Assembly (NCBI GenBank): GCA_002360455.1
Contig: DEQQ01000024.1
Span: forward strand, 21,248 to 85,247
Length of the DNA stretch: 64,000 bases
Source of the DNA: Saprospiraceae bacterium UBA3362
GTDB taxonomy: Bacteria > Bacteroidota > Bacteroidia > Chitinophagales > Saprospiraceae
Direction: 5' to 3'
Part shown: one piece after another, positions 9,250 to 18,329 of the stretch
Numbering within the stretch: position 1 is the stretch's first letter
Layout of the letters: each line of letters starts with the position of its first letter
Notes under the pieces: model-generated
Database searches by the model: none
Told to the model about the DNA's origin: nothing
Seen by the model: the letters and a program-made list of their open reading frames with translations, nothing else
Program-made: the position numbers and the translations under genes

Positions 9250-10880
9250 ATCAATAAAGGAAATAATACCAACAACAATAATGCAAATAAAATATCGAAA
9301 ACTCGCTTCTGTCTCTGGTAATAATCCTGGCTCAAATGATCTGTCAGCAATAGGGTTTGAATCTCTCCTGCTTCGTCTTTAGAATCACTTCCTACGAGTT
9401 GTTGTTGATCCAAGCTGAGGAATCTGAAATATTTACGGCCAGCATGTTGAGACATTGCTTGGATCAGTTTGTAGTAAGATTCTTGCTTTGAACCAAAAAT
9501 AATCTGCTGTTTCGATGGATCCTTCAAAGCCTCTGTCAATGATTTGTACCGGATGGATTCCAGCTTTGAGCCTAGTAATGTAGCCTGTTGTTGCACTGTT
9601 TGAAATTCATTTTCATCACCACAAAATATCGGCTCTTTTTTCAAACTTATTGACTTAATAAATCCAAAAAACTTACTCATAGAAAGCCTACTGAGCATTA
9701 AATATAAAAAAACAAATGAAAAATTGAGCAAGATAATCATGCGCGAATAGCGAAGCGATGAGGGAAGTAAAGCATATAATGCCAATTGAATGGCAAATCC
9801 AAATAAGGCCGACAAAATCAGGTTTCGTATTCCTACCCATTTGTCATACAAACCAAAGAGATAAAAACTAAAAATATAGATTACAAAATAAAAAACAGAC
9901 AAGACCCTAACCACCGAGCTCGGATAGTAAAATGGCGTACCAAAATAATACTCAGACCATAAGCCCTTGATGAAATAAAAGGATGCTGCAACAACTATAG
10001 TATCCAGCAGAATTCTACCGTAGGTTTTTAAAACTGTGTTTATAAAATGAAAGAATGCTTTGATTACAATACTGATTTGCAAAAAAGCGATCATCATCCA
10101 CTTGCTCGATCCGGCTATATATTTTTTTGCAAAAATCATCATCGCCTGATGAAAAGTCTTGGTATAATTTAGATTTCCTTTTTTTGTGCTTTCGCCTTTA
10201 AAATGAATAATGGGAGGATCGGCCAGATAATAATTTTGATATCCGGCCAATCTTACGCGGTGAGATAAATCGATGTCTTCTCCGTACATAAAATAGCTTT
10301 CATCAAAACCTTCAAGTGTTTGCAAAAGATCTTCACGAAGCATCATAAAAGCTCCACTCAAAACCTCTACCTCGTGACTTTGGTCGTAAGGCAAATGTCC
10401 CATATAATAATAATTGAATGCTGCGGATTGTGGCGCCAGTTTGGCCAATCCTAAAAATTTGCAGAAGGCTACCCAAACCGAAGGGAAACCTCGTTTAGAC
10501 TCCGGCAGTAATGTTCCCGAACCGTCTATCATTCTGATCCCTAATGCTCCAATTTTGGGTTTTTGCTCCATAATGCGGATGCATTCTTCAAAACCATTTT
10601 CAGGAACAATGGTATCCGGATTGAGAAGGAGAATATACTTGCCTTGAGCTTGTTTTATGCCTATATTATTGGCTTTTGCAAATCCTGTATTGCTTTTATT
10701 GGCAATCCATTTTACTTGGGGAAAAAGAGATGCTATGGCTTCTTCAGAATGATCGGAAGAATTATTGTCGACCACAATTACTTCTGACTCTATATCCTTG
10801 CACGCGCGGTAAACGGACTGCAGACACAGCTCCAAGAAATATCTTACATTGTAATTGACAATAATAATACTCAGCTTCAT
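8997..10880 (-). CDS. Family 2 glycosyltransferase with membrane and nucleotide-sugar-like C-terminal regions
   Basis: The 627-residue protein starts at ATG 10880 with MKLSIIIVNYN, the classical GT2 N-terminus; the frame stays open 93 bp further upstream, but that part lies in an intergenic repeat element and is not coding. Residues 1-250 are a rhamnosyltransferase-like GT2 domain with VVDNNSSD (37-43), NPDT (87-90, metal/nucleotide site) and GEDIDLSHR near 205. Four or more membrane segments follow (about 265-420), then a Rossmann-like region, then KRVFDILFALLLLVLFPLLI and KKTWVGY, like the hydrophobic start of bacterial sugar-phosphate transferases but lacking their catalytic core. A role in extracellular polysaccharide assembly is likely. 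The last ~84 codons are duplicated as a dead fragment at 7637-7914. Confidence 0.85.
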   Translation of the reverse strand: MKLSIIIVNYNVRYFLELCLQSVYRACKDIESEVIVVDNNSSDHSEEAIASLFPQVKWIANKSNTGFAKANNIGIKQAQGKYILLLNPDTIVPENGFEECIRIMEQKPKIGALGIRMIDGSGTLLPESKRGFPSVWVAFCKFLGLAKLAPQSAAFNYYYMGHLPYDQSHEVEVLSGAFMMLREDLLQTLEGFDESYFMYGEDIDLSHRVRLAGYQNYYLADPPIIHFKGESTKKGNLNYTKTFHQAMMIFAKKYIAGSSKWMMIAFLQISIVIKAFFHFINTVLKTYGRILLDTIVVAASFYFIKGLWSEYYFGTPFYYPSSVVRVLSVFYFVIYIFSFYLFGLYDKWVGIRNLILSALFGFAIQLALYALLPSSLRYSRMIILLNFSFVFLYLMLSRLSMSKFFGFIKSISLKKEPIFCGDENEFQTVQQQATLLGSKLESIRYKSLTEALKDPSKQQIIFGSKQESYYKLIQAMSQHAGRKYFRFLSLDQQQLVGSDSKDEAGEIQTLLLTDHLSQDYYQRQKRVFDILFALLLLVLFPLLIFLQQNKIRFISNIISVLRSKKTWVGYLCQVENTRPCKSSVLNENHYLVNYNFQLQKDFIHHYSKHYSVFMDMEICLRCLDQLS

Positions 10881-10924
10881 GAGTGAGCAAGTTTTGTGAA
10901 TTCTGCTGAGCGCTGGCTGTCGTG

Positions 10925-11030
10925 TTGCGTGAGGAGGATGGAGGATTCTGCCTTTGGCAGAAGTGCGAAGCACCGAGCGAACAGCGAGTCTGTAATCCTC
11001 CGACCGCTCATATCATGAGCGGGCACGCCC
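10925..11030 (-). repeat. Dispersed hairpin element, copy 1
   Basis: Read on the minus strand the element begins GGGCGTGCCC (11030-11021) and ends CCTCCTCACGCAA (10937-10925). Inside are hairpin I, CGCTCAT-gat-ATGAGCG (11021-11005); hairpin III, GTGC-TTC-GCAC (10973-10963); and hairpin II, CTGCC-aaa-GGCAG (10960-10948). Copies 2 and 3 share the ends and hairpin III but have different stems in I and II. It lies after the recR stop in the same orientation as recR and just upstream of the glycosyltransferase start. Confidence 0.85.
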
Positions 11031-11108
11031 AAAAAACTGAGCTCATCAGACTCTCTATATAGCTTGCTTGATACCATCTTTGATAAACGAAAAAAGATGA
11101 GAATTCTT

Positions 11109-11738
11109 TTAGCCGGTTAATAATTGATCTTGTATAGAGTAAGGTGTTCGAGCCAAAATAGACCTCGCCAAGGTAAGCTCATCTGCAAACTCCAGATCCG
11201 AACCAAAAGAAATGCCTCTTGCCAACTGACTGTATTTGATTTCGTAGGGAAGCTGCAAATTTCTTGAGATGTAATAAGCCGTAGTTTCTCCTTCTATACT
11301 CGGTCTTAATGCAAAAATAAGCTCCTTGCACGGACTTCTAAAAAGTCTTCGCTGTAGAGAGTCAATGTTCAGTGCATTGGGCCCAATACCATCTATAGGA
11401 GAAATAATTCCGCCCAAAATATGATAAACCCCTTTGAACTGAGAGGTTTCCTCAATGGCGAGTACATCTTTGATGCTTTCTACAACACAAAGCAACTGTC
11501 GATCTCTGGTCGGGTTCATGCAGATCTCACAAAGCTCTGTATCCGCATAAGCGTGACATTCTTTGCATTGTCGGAGATCTCGACTCAGTCTGAGCAAACT
11601 TTGCGACATTTGCTGAATTCTGTCTTGAGGCTGTTTTGCCATGTGCAAGGCCATACGCAAGGCTGACTTTTTGCCAACACCGGGCAATGTAGAGAATTGA
11701 TTTACAAGATCTTCAATAATTTTGGAACTGAATTTCAT
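11109..11738 (-). CDS. recR: Recombination protein RecR
   Basis: RecR loads or recycles RecA with RecF/RecO at gaps and stalled forks. The 209-residue protein has the usual length and domain order: an N-terminal helix-hairpin-helix region with LPGVGKKSALRMALH (about 18-32), a four-cysteine zinc site (CKECHAYADTELCEIC, about 57-72), and a Toprim domain starting at LLCVVES with the acidic and glycine positions of the family. It starts at ATG 11738 and is divergent from pdhC with 103 bp between starts. A hairpin repeat element follows downstream. Confidence 0.97.
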   Translation of the reverse strand: MKFSSKIIEDLVNQFSTLPGVGKKSALRMALHMAKQPQDRIQQMSQSLLRLSRDLRQCKECHAYADTELCEICMNPTRDRQLLCVVESIKDVLAIEETSQFKGVYHILGGIISPIDGIGPNALNIDSLQRRLFRSPCKELIFALRPSIEGETTAYYISRNLQLPYEIKYSQLARGISFGSDLEFADELTLARSILARTPYSIQDQLLTG

Positions 11739-11813
11739 CGCATAAAATTAAATATTTCTTTTATATATAATCCATTCCAATATATATTCTTTAGGAATAA
11801 CTAAGAAAAGATT

Positions 11814-11821
11814 TAATTTTG
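11814..11821 (+). promoter_or_regulatory. Probable -7 element of the pdhC promoter
   Basis: TAATTTTG fits the Bacteroidota -7 motif TAnnTTTG and lies 20 bp before the pdhC ATG. No convincing TTG is seen at the usual 19-nt distance, so this is a half-supported promoter. Confidence 0.4.
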
Positions 11822-11841
11822 CGGAAAATAGACAACAAAAT

Positions 11842-13053
11842 ATGGCTGATGTAATCAGAATGCCGCGCCTGAGCGATACGATGACAGAAGGAGTCATCAA
11901 GGCATGGAATAAGAAAGTTGGAGATAAGGTGGCGCCCGGAGACGTGTTGGCAGAGGTAGAAACAGATAAGGCAACAATGGATCTTGAGGCATTTCAAGAC
12001 GGTCAGTTGCTTTATATTGCAGTGAACTCTGGGGCAGTTCCTGTGGATGGCATTATAGCCATTATCGGCAAGGCCGGGGAAGCCTATGAACATCTGCTTC
12101 AAAGTTCTCCACAAGAGACTAAAAAAGCAGAACCCAATCCTGTAAAATCCACTGCAAGCGAGACAAATTCTGTCCAAACAACAAGCTCAAATCCATCTCC
12201 GGATTCACGAGTAAAAGCCTCACCTTTGGCCAAGTCTATTGCTAAAGAAACGGGAGTTGATCTGAGCAAACTGCAAGGCAGTGGCGACCATGGGCGAATA
12301 GTCAGAAAAGATGTGGAAGCTGCAGTAGCCGGTGGAAACAAGTCCGTTCTGGCTGTTATGAATTATCCTCAGAAAGGAGATCAAGAAGTGACGGTAAGTC
12401 AAATGAGAAAAACCATTGCCAAAAGATTGGCAGAGAGTAAATTTAGCGCACCTCATTTTTATCTCACCACAGAAGTGGACGTGGACCAACTGGTAGAGGC
12501 AAGAAATCAAGTGAATGCTGTATCCGAACAAAAAATTTCTTATAACGATTTTATTGTAAAAGCCTGTGCGCTTGCCCTGCGAAAAAATCCGGCAATCAAT
12601 ATTTCATGGATGGGCGACAAAATTGTTTTTCATGGCGATATTCATATTGGAGTTGCCGTAGCAATAGAAGATGGATTGGTTGTCCCTGTCATAAGAAATA
12701 CGGATCAAAAAACAATCTCACAAATTAAATCAGAGATTCAAGATAAAGCAGAACGAGCAAAGTCAAAAAAATTGGCATTGGAAGAAATGCAGGGAAATAC
12801 GTTCACCATTTCCAATCTTGGAATGTTCGATATTGAAGACTTTACAGCCATAATAAATCCTCCTGATGCTTGTATTTTGGCAGTGGGTTCTATTGCAAAA
12901 AAAGTGATTGTAAAAAATGATCAAATGGCCATTGGCAACAGAATGAGACTCACATTATCATGCGACCACAGGGCTGTAGATGGAGCAACTGGAGCAAAAT
13001 TTTTACAAACATTGAAAAGCCTATTGGAAAATCCAATGAGCTTAGTGTTATAA
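11842..13053 (+). CDS. pdhC: Dihydrolipoamide acetyltransferase (E2) of pyruvate dehydrogenase
   Basis: E2 transfers the acetyl group from E1-bound hydroxyethyl-thiamine via its lipoyl arm to CoA. The 403-residue protein has one lipoyl domain (about 3-78; lipoylated Lys43 in ETDKATMD), a flexible Ser/Pro/Thr linker, a peripheral-subunit-binding domain (about 125-162, SPLAKSIAKETGVDLSKLQG) and a C-terminal catalytic acyltransferase domain ending in the DHRAVDG motif (His376, Asp380). It is shorter than E2 proteins carrying two lipoyl domains. No E1 or E3 gene is adjacent; the next gene is an unrelated glycosylase. The sequence does not exclude another 2-oxoacid complex, but the N-terminal DVIRMPRLSDTMTEG favours pyruvate. 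Confidence 0.92.
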   Translation: MADVIRMPRLSDTMTEGVIKAWNKKVGDKVAPGDVLAEVETDKATMDLEAFQDGQLLYIAVNSGAVPVDGIIAIIGKAGEAYEHLLQSSPQETKKAEPNPVKSTASETNSVQTTSSNPSPDSRVKASPLAKSIAKETGVDLSKLQGSGDHGRIVRKDVEAAVAGGNKSVLAVMNYPQKGDQEVTVSQMRKTIAKRLAESKFSAPHFYLTTEVDVDQLVEARNQVNAVSEQKISYNDFIVKACALALRKNPAINISWMGDKIVFHGDIHIGVAVAIEDGLVVPVIRNTDQKTISQIKSEIQDKAERAKSKKLALEEMQGNTFTISNLGMFDIEDFTAIINPPDACILAVGSIAKKVIVKNDQMAIGNRMRLTLSCDHRAVDGATGAKFLQTLKSLLENPMSLVL

Positions 13054-13066
13054 TAGGAAATTTCTT

Positions 13067-13759
13067 TTGGCTCTCAATCGATCCTACTCAGAAAATACTC
13101 TGTCTCAGATCAAGACATTGATGCAAGCGCAAGCAGATCCTCATCGTGCTGCACGAATGAAGGCTTATATGAAAAACCATTTTGAGTTTTTGGGAATTGA
13201 CTCACCGAAACGAAAACTTTTGGTCAAAGAAATTCAGCAAAATATTTACAGTTTCAATCCCTCTGATTTTCAAACTTTGGTAAAGGAACTTTGGAATCAG
13301 CCGTATAGGGAATATCAGTATCTTGTATTTGATTTGGGTTACAGCAAGATTTCCAAAATGGATCAACTCTGGATTCCCTTTTTCGAACAATTGGTATTGC
13401 AGAAATCATGGTGGGATACTGTGGACGGACTTTCTGCGCATTTTATCGGGCTGATTTTAAAAAGAAATCCTGAATTGGTGGAACCCTATTGTATGAAATG
13501 GATAGAGCATGATTCTTTTTGGATTCAGCGCACGGCCATTATCTGTCAACTTTTTTTTAAAGACCAATGTCAATTTGAATTATTAAAAAACCTTATTCTT
13601 CTCAAAGCAGACAGTAAGGAATTTTTTATTCAAAAGGCTTGTGGCTGGGCTTTAAGACAACATGCCAAAACCAATGCAAATCAGGTACGGACCTTTGTCA
13701 ATCAATATTCGTTGCCCAAATTAACAGTACGAGAAGCAACAAAACACATAAAAGAGTAA
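13067..13759 (+). CDS. AlkD-family DNA alkylation repair glycosylase
   Basis: AlkD proteins excise bulky or positively charged alkylpurines with a HEAT-repeat solenoid. The 230-residue protein has the family length; WWDTVD (115-120) supplies the Trp and Asp equivalent to Trp109/Asp113 of Bacillus AlkD, and FWIQR supplies the arginine equivalent to Arg148. The start is TTG at 13067, preceded by AGGAAA at 13055-13060; no ATG occurs before residue 19, inside the first helices. It begins 13 bp after pdhC and is probably read through from it. Confidence 0.85.
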   Translation: MALNRSYSENTLSQIKTLMQAQADPHRAARMKAYMKNHFEFLGIDSPKRKLLVKEIQQNIYSFNPSDFQTLVKELWNQPYREYQYLVFDLGYSKISKMDQLWIPFFEQLVLQKSWWDTVDGLSAHFIGLILKRNPELVEPYCMKWIEHDSFWIQRTAIICQLFFKDQCQFELLKNLILLKADSKEFFIQKACGWALRQHAKTNANQVRTFVNQYSLPKLTVREATKHIKE

Positions 13760-13884
13760 ACAGGCTTTTAGCTCATTTTAATGATGGTAGAATAATATTG
13801 ATCAATTGCAAAAGTCCATTTCAATACAACAATCTCATAAGAAAAAAAATAATTTGTAATTCTAAGTTATTCTTCCCGGAGCAT

Positions 13885-13892
13885 TACATTTA
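13885..13892 (+). promoter_or_regulatory. Promoter-like -7 element upstream of kup copy 1
   Basis: TACATTTA, a near match to TAnnTTTG, lies 28 bp before the start codon. The same octamer occurs at 16294-16301 before the second kup gene, in an otherwise partly diverged leader; that conservation is the main reason to note it. No well-spaced TTG is seen. Confidence 0.35.
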
Positions 13893-13919
13893 CATTAATT
13901 TTAATCAAAAGAAATAAAG

Positions 13920-15893
13920 ATGTCTTCTTCACATAGCAATATGAGCAAAGTTAGCTTTGCTGGAGTTTTAATTACCTTAGGAATTGTGTTCGGCGATATT
14001 GGAACATCGCCCCTTTATGTGATTCAAGCGATCATTGGAAATCGACCTGTTTCGCAGGAACTTATTTATGGAGGGATATCCTTGGTTTTTTGGACACTCA
14101 TGATTATTACTACATTCAAATATGTAATCCTGGCTCTCAACGCGGATAACAATGGAGAAGGCGGAATATTTGCCTTGTATGCTTTGGTAAGAAGATTCAA
14201 CTCAAAATACGTTATTTATCCGGCCATCATAGGATGTGCTACCTTGATTGCAGATGGATTCATCACGCCTCCTATTACCATTTCTTCTTCTGTGGAGGGA
14301 CTCAACATGATCTTTCCCGATGCAGAGATCAATACAGTGCCCATTGTAATTATTATACTTATAGCCTTATTTTCTTTCCAACAAGTAGGAACGCAAACTG
14401 TAGGAATTGCCTTTGGTCCCATTATGTTCATTTGGTTTACAATGATTGGAACACTAGGTCTAATAGAAATAATTAAATATCCTCAAATTTTAGCCGCATT
14501 AAATCCTATGTATGGAATTCGATTGCTGATAGAATATCCCAAAGGATTTTGGTTGTTAGGAGCTGTTTTTCTTTGTACAACAGGGGGCGAGGCATTATAT
14601 TCTGATTTGGGACACTGCGGAAAAAACAATGTGAGAGTAAGTTGGAGTTTTGTAGTTATAGCATTGCTCTTAAGCTATTTTGGGCAATCTGCTTACATCA
14701 TTGCCAACCACGAAGGTTCATTGCTCGTCAATGAAGCCGGAGAACCTGTTTTTAGGTTGTTTTTTAAGCTCATGCCGGAATGGTTTTTGCCGATTGGAGT
14801 GATCATTGCATTGAGCGCTTCTGTTTTAGCCAGTCAAGCCTTAATTTCAGGAGTTTTCACTTTGGTCAATGAAGCTATGAAATTGCATCTTTGGTTTAGA
14901 ATGAAAGTAAATTTTCCAACCAATGTAAAAGGGCAAGTGTACATACCGGGAATCAATTGGTTTTTACTTGCAGGATGTATCGTGGTGGTATTGATATTCA
15001 AGCGATCAGAACACATGGAAGCTGCCTATGGTTTGGCGATTACGGTCGATATGCTCATGACCACCTTACTTTTGGGATTCTTTTATCGCATCAGATACCA
15101 TAGTTTTGTCATTCCTCTTCTTCTTACCATTTTCTTAATCATCGTAGAAGCCACTTTTTTAATTGCCAATCTTGATAAATTTTTCCATGGTGGTTGGTTT
15201 TCATTTATGATTGCTGCAGTGGTTGGAACCATGGTATATATATTGTACAACGCTCAAAAAATTCGAGCTAAACACACACAGTTTGTTCCGTTTGCAGACT
15301 TTGTTCCTATCCTAAAAGATTTGAACGATGACCAAACCATTCCAAAAGAAGCATCGCATTTGGTTTATATGGCGATGGCAGAGGACACTCGCACCATTGA
15401 TTCCAGTATAATGTATTCTATTTTGCGCAAAAGACCAAAACGCGCAGATGTGTATTGGTTTGTACATGTCGAAATAGTGGATGATCCCTATCACAAATCT
15501 TATCATGTCAATACCATTGCACCTCGAGAAATCTTTTTTATCCATCTGCGATTTGGATTTAAAGTGGAACACAGAGTGAATGCAATGTTTTTTGAAATTG
15601 TCGACCAAATGGTCAAAAGCGGAGAGGTTGATACAAGAAGCCCTTATCCATCTTTACGAAAACACAATATGCCGGCCGACTTCAAATTTATTCTATTGCG
15701 TACAAGAGTGTCTGCCGACTCCGAACTCAATGGATTCGAACGATGGATTGTAAGATCTTATCGAATGATAAAAAAATTCAGCTTATCTGCCGTTGAAGAT
15801 TTTGGACTGGAAATGTCCACCGTCGAAGAAGAAGTAGTGCCTATCTTTATTGGACAAAAGCAAGAAATAGATTTGAAGCGAGTGCATACTTGA
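13920..15893 (+). CDS. kup: KUP/HAK/KT potassium uptake protein, copy 1
   Basis: Kup proteins are secondary K+ transporters, generally K+/H+ symporters. The 657-residue product has the family signature GDIGTSPLYV near residue 26, NADNNGEGGIFALYALVRR in the first cytoplasmic loop, about 12 membrane segments to residue ~450, and a ~200-residue cytoplasmic C-terminal domain. It is followed 434 bp later by a second gene of exactly the same length. By my residue count the two differ at roughly 50 positions, concentrated in an external loop (about 262-290) and in membrane segments near 395-455. The upstream 160 bp hold no gene. Confidence 0.95.
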   Translation: MSSSHSNMSKVSFAGVLITLGIVFGDIGTSPLYVIQAIIGNRPVSQELIYGGISLVFWTLMIITTFKYVILALNADNNGEGGIFALYALVRRFNSKYVIYPAIIGCATLIADGFITPPITISSSVEGLNMIFPDAEINTVPIVIIILIALFSFQQVGTQTVGIAFGPIMFIWFTMIGTLGLIEIIKYPQILAALNPMYGIRLLIEYPKGFWLLGAVFLCTTGGEALYSDLGHCGKNNVRVSWSFVVIALLLSYFGQSAYIIANHEGSLLVNEAGEPVFRLFFKLMPEWFLPIGVIIALSASVLASQALISGVFTLVNEAMKLHLWFRMKVNFPTNVKGQVYIPGINWFLLAGCIVVVLIFKRSEHMEAAYGLAITVDMLMTTLLLGFFYRIRYHSFVIPLLLTIFLIIVEATFLIANLDKFFHGGWFSFMIAAVVGTMVYILYNAQKIRAKHTQFVPFADFVPILKDLNDDQTIPKEASHLVYMAMAEDTRTIDSSIMYSILRKRPKRADVYWFVHVEIVDDPYHKSYHVNTIAPREIFFIHLRFGFKVEHRVNAMFFEIVDQMVKSGEVDTRSPYPSLRKHNMPADFKFILLRTRVSADSELNGFERWIVRSYRMIKKFSLSAVEDFGLEMSTVEEEVVPIFIGQKQEIDLKRVHT

Positions 15894-16327
15894 TGAATCC
15901 TTTCTCTCTTTCATCAATTCAATTTTGGATTTGTTTTTAAGGCTCTTTAGTATTCATCTTTGGTTACTAAAAATAGGATTATCTATTGAGGCCTGTTACT
16001 CATATTCATTTTTGAATTTGTCTTATTAATGATATGCCCGATTTATTTTAGAATTATAAGGAGTTTATACTTTAGAATAGGACAATGTTTTTAAATTTAT
16101 TTTACAGAAGAGGAATCTACTCGGTGATTTTAAATTAAATAAAATGAGCTAAAAGACACCTTGGGACACCCAAAAATACTGACCTCGAATTGTACTAGTT
16201 TGATTTTCAATACTTTAATTTTTTTCTCTCTTTAAAATGCGGAAGTCAGCTTAAATCGCGATTTTATATGTATTAATTTACATTACAGAGCACTACATTT
16301 ACAGCCAATTTTAAATACCAAATAAAG
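15894..16327 (+). other. Intergenic region between the two kup genes
   Basis: I see no gene here. A small perfect inverted repeat, TTGGG-ACA-CCCAA, lies at 16161-16173. The last ~60 bp resemble the leader of kup copy 1, including TACATTTA at 16294-16301 and AAATAAAGATG at the start, so the duplication carried part of the leader with it. Confidence 0.5.
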
Positions 16328-18301
16328 ATGTCTTCTACACATGACAATATGAGCAAAGTAAGCTTTGCAGGAGTTTTAATCACATTAGGAATTGTATTTG
16401 GCGATATTGGTACCTCCCCTCTATATGTGATTCAAGCCATCATAGGAAATAGACCTGTTTCCAAAGAGCTGATATTCGGAGGGATGTCCCTGGTTTTTTG
16501 GACCCTTATGATTATCACTACATTCAAATACGTAATCCTGGCTCTCAATGCAGACAATAAAGGAGAAGGAGGAATTTTTGCTCTTTACGCTTTGGTGAGA
16601 AGATTCAACTCAAAATACGTTATTTATCCAGCCATCATAGGATGTGCCACATTGATTGCAGATGGATTCATCACACCTCCTATTACCATTTCCTCCTCAG
16701 TAGAAGGACTAAACATGATCTTTCCTGATGCAGAAATCAATACTGTACCCATTGTAATTATTATTCTTATAGCATTATTTTCATTTCAACAAGTAGGAAC
16801 ACAAACTGTAGGAATTGCTTTTGGTCCCATTATGTTCATTTGGTTTGCAATGATAGGAACATTAGGTTTGATAGAGATCATCAAATACCCTCAAATTTTA
16901 GCAGCATTAAATCCTATGTATGGAATTCGATTGCTGATAGAATATCCCAAAGGGTTTTGGTTGCTAGGAGCAGTTTTCCTGTGTACAACAGGAGGCGAAG
17001 CATTGTACTCCGATATTGGGCACTGTGGAAAAAACAATGTAAGAGTAAGTTGGAGCTTTGTAATCATTGCATTACTTCTAAGTTATTTTGGTCAATCAGC
17101 ATATGCATTATCAAATCACGAAGGAAGTATGATTGTGAATGAAGCAGGAGTTCCTATTTATAGAGTCTTCTTTACAATGATGCCGCAATGGTTTTTACCT
17201 ATAGGTGTCATCATTGCACTATTAGCCTCAGTTTTAGCCAGCCAAGCATTGATTTCCGGAGTTTTTACCTTGGTCAATGAAGCTATGAAACTACACTTAT
17301 GGTTTAGAATGAAGGTAAATTTTCCAACGAATGTAAAAGGGCAAGTTTACATTCCCGGCATAAATTGGTTTTTATTAGTAGGATGTATTGTCGTGGTATT
17401 AATCTTTAAACGATCTGAGCACATGGAAGCTGCCTACGGGCTTGCGATTACAGTGAATATGTTGATGACTACTCTGCTTTTAGGATTTTTCTACAGAATA
17501 AGATATCACAATTTTATTTTATCATTAATCGGCACAATTGTTTTAACTATTATCGAATTCACTTTTCTAGTTGCCAACCTGGACAAATTTGCTCATGGTG
17601 GTTGGTTTTCATTCATTATTGCAATTCTATTTGGAACAATGGTATTTGTTTTATTTTCTGCTCAAAAAATCCGAGCTAAACACACACAGTTTGTTCCGTT
17701 TGCGGACTTTGTTCCTATCCTAAAAGATTTGAACGATGACCAAACCATTCCAAAAGAATCAACTCATTTGGTTTATATGGCAATGGCTGAAGATACAAGG
17801 ACTATTGATTCTAATATCATGTATTCCATTTTACGCAAAAGGCCAAAACGTGCAGATGTGTATTGGTTTGTCCATGTCGAAATAGTAGATGATCCTTATC
17901 ATAAATCATACTTCGTAAACACTGTTGCACCACGAGAAATCTTTTTTATCCATCTGCGATTTGGATTTAAAGTAGAACATAGAGTCAATGCAATGTTTTT
18001 TGAAATTGTAGACCAAATGGTCAAAAGCGGAGAGGTAGATACAAGAAGCCCTTATCCGTCTTTACGAAAACACAATATGCCTGCCGACTTCAAATTTATT
18101 CTATTGCGCACAAGAGTTTCTGCCGACTCCGAACTCAATGGATTTGAACGATGGATTGTAAGATCATATAGAATAATAAAAAAATTCAGCTTACCTGCAG
18201 CAGAAGACTTTGGATTGGAAATGTCCACTGTTGAAGAAGAAGTAGTGCCTATTTTTATCGGGCAAAAACAAGAAATAGATTTGAAGCGAGTGCATACTTG
18301 A
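16328..18301 (+). CDS. kup: KUP/HAK/KT potassium uptake protein, copy 2
   Basis: This tandem paralogue of 657 residues has the same motifs and topology as copy 1 (GDIGTSPLYV, NADNKGEGGIFALYALV). Differences cluster: YALSNHEGSMIVNEAGVPIY replaces YIIANHEGSLLVNEAGEPVF in the external loop, and the segment around YHNFILSLIGTIVLTIIEFT is reworked. Other stretches are almost identical in DNA, for example 17665-17758 against 15255-15350, which points to gene conversion or selection. Two K+ uptake proteins may differ in affinity or regulation (inference). It converges with the transaminase gene 28 bp downstream. Confidence 0.95.
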   Translation: MSSTHDNMSKVSFAGVLITLGIVFGDIGTSPLYVIQAIIGNRPVSKELIFGGMSLVFWTLMIITTFKYVILALNADNKGEGGIFALYALVRRFNSKYVIYPAIIGCATLIADGFITPPITISSSVEGLNMIFPDAEINTVPIVIIILIALFSFQQVGTQTVGIAFGPIMFIWFAMIGTLGLIEIIKYPQILAALNPMYGIRLLIEYPKGFWLLGAVFLCTTGGEALYSDIGHCGKNNVRVSWSFVIIALLLSYFGQSAYALSNHEGSMIVNEAGVPIYRVFFTMMPQWFLPIGVIIALLASVLASQALISGVFTLVNEAMKLHLWFRMKVNFPTNVKGQVYIPGINWFLLVGCIVVVLIFKRSEHMEAAYGLAITVNMLMTTLLLGFFYRIRYHNFILSLIGTIVLTIIEFTFLVANLDKFAHGGWFSFIIAILFGTMVFVLFSAQKIRAKHTQFVPFADFVPILKDLNDDQTIPKESTHLVYMAMAEDTRTIDSNIMYSILRKRPKRADVYWFVHVEIVDDPYHKSYFVNTVAPREIFFIHLRFGFKVEHRVNAMFFEIVDQMVKSGEVDTRSPYPSLRKHNMPADFKFILLRTRVSADSELNGFERWIVRSYRIIKKFSLPAAEDFGLEMSTVEEEVVPIFIGQKQEIDLKRVHT

Positions 18302-18329
18302 TAGAGGTACAGCTTGAATATCGAATGTT

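Noticed and set aside
10881..10973. Extension of the glycosyltransferase frame 31 codons upstream of 10880
   Set aside because: The extension is encoded by the hairpin repeat element, and the GT2 N-terminus begins precisely at ATG 10880.
16141..16240. Possible transposon-end remnant between the kup genes
   Set aside because: Only a 5-bp inverted repeat is present, with no transposase fragment, terminal repeats or target duplication.
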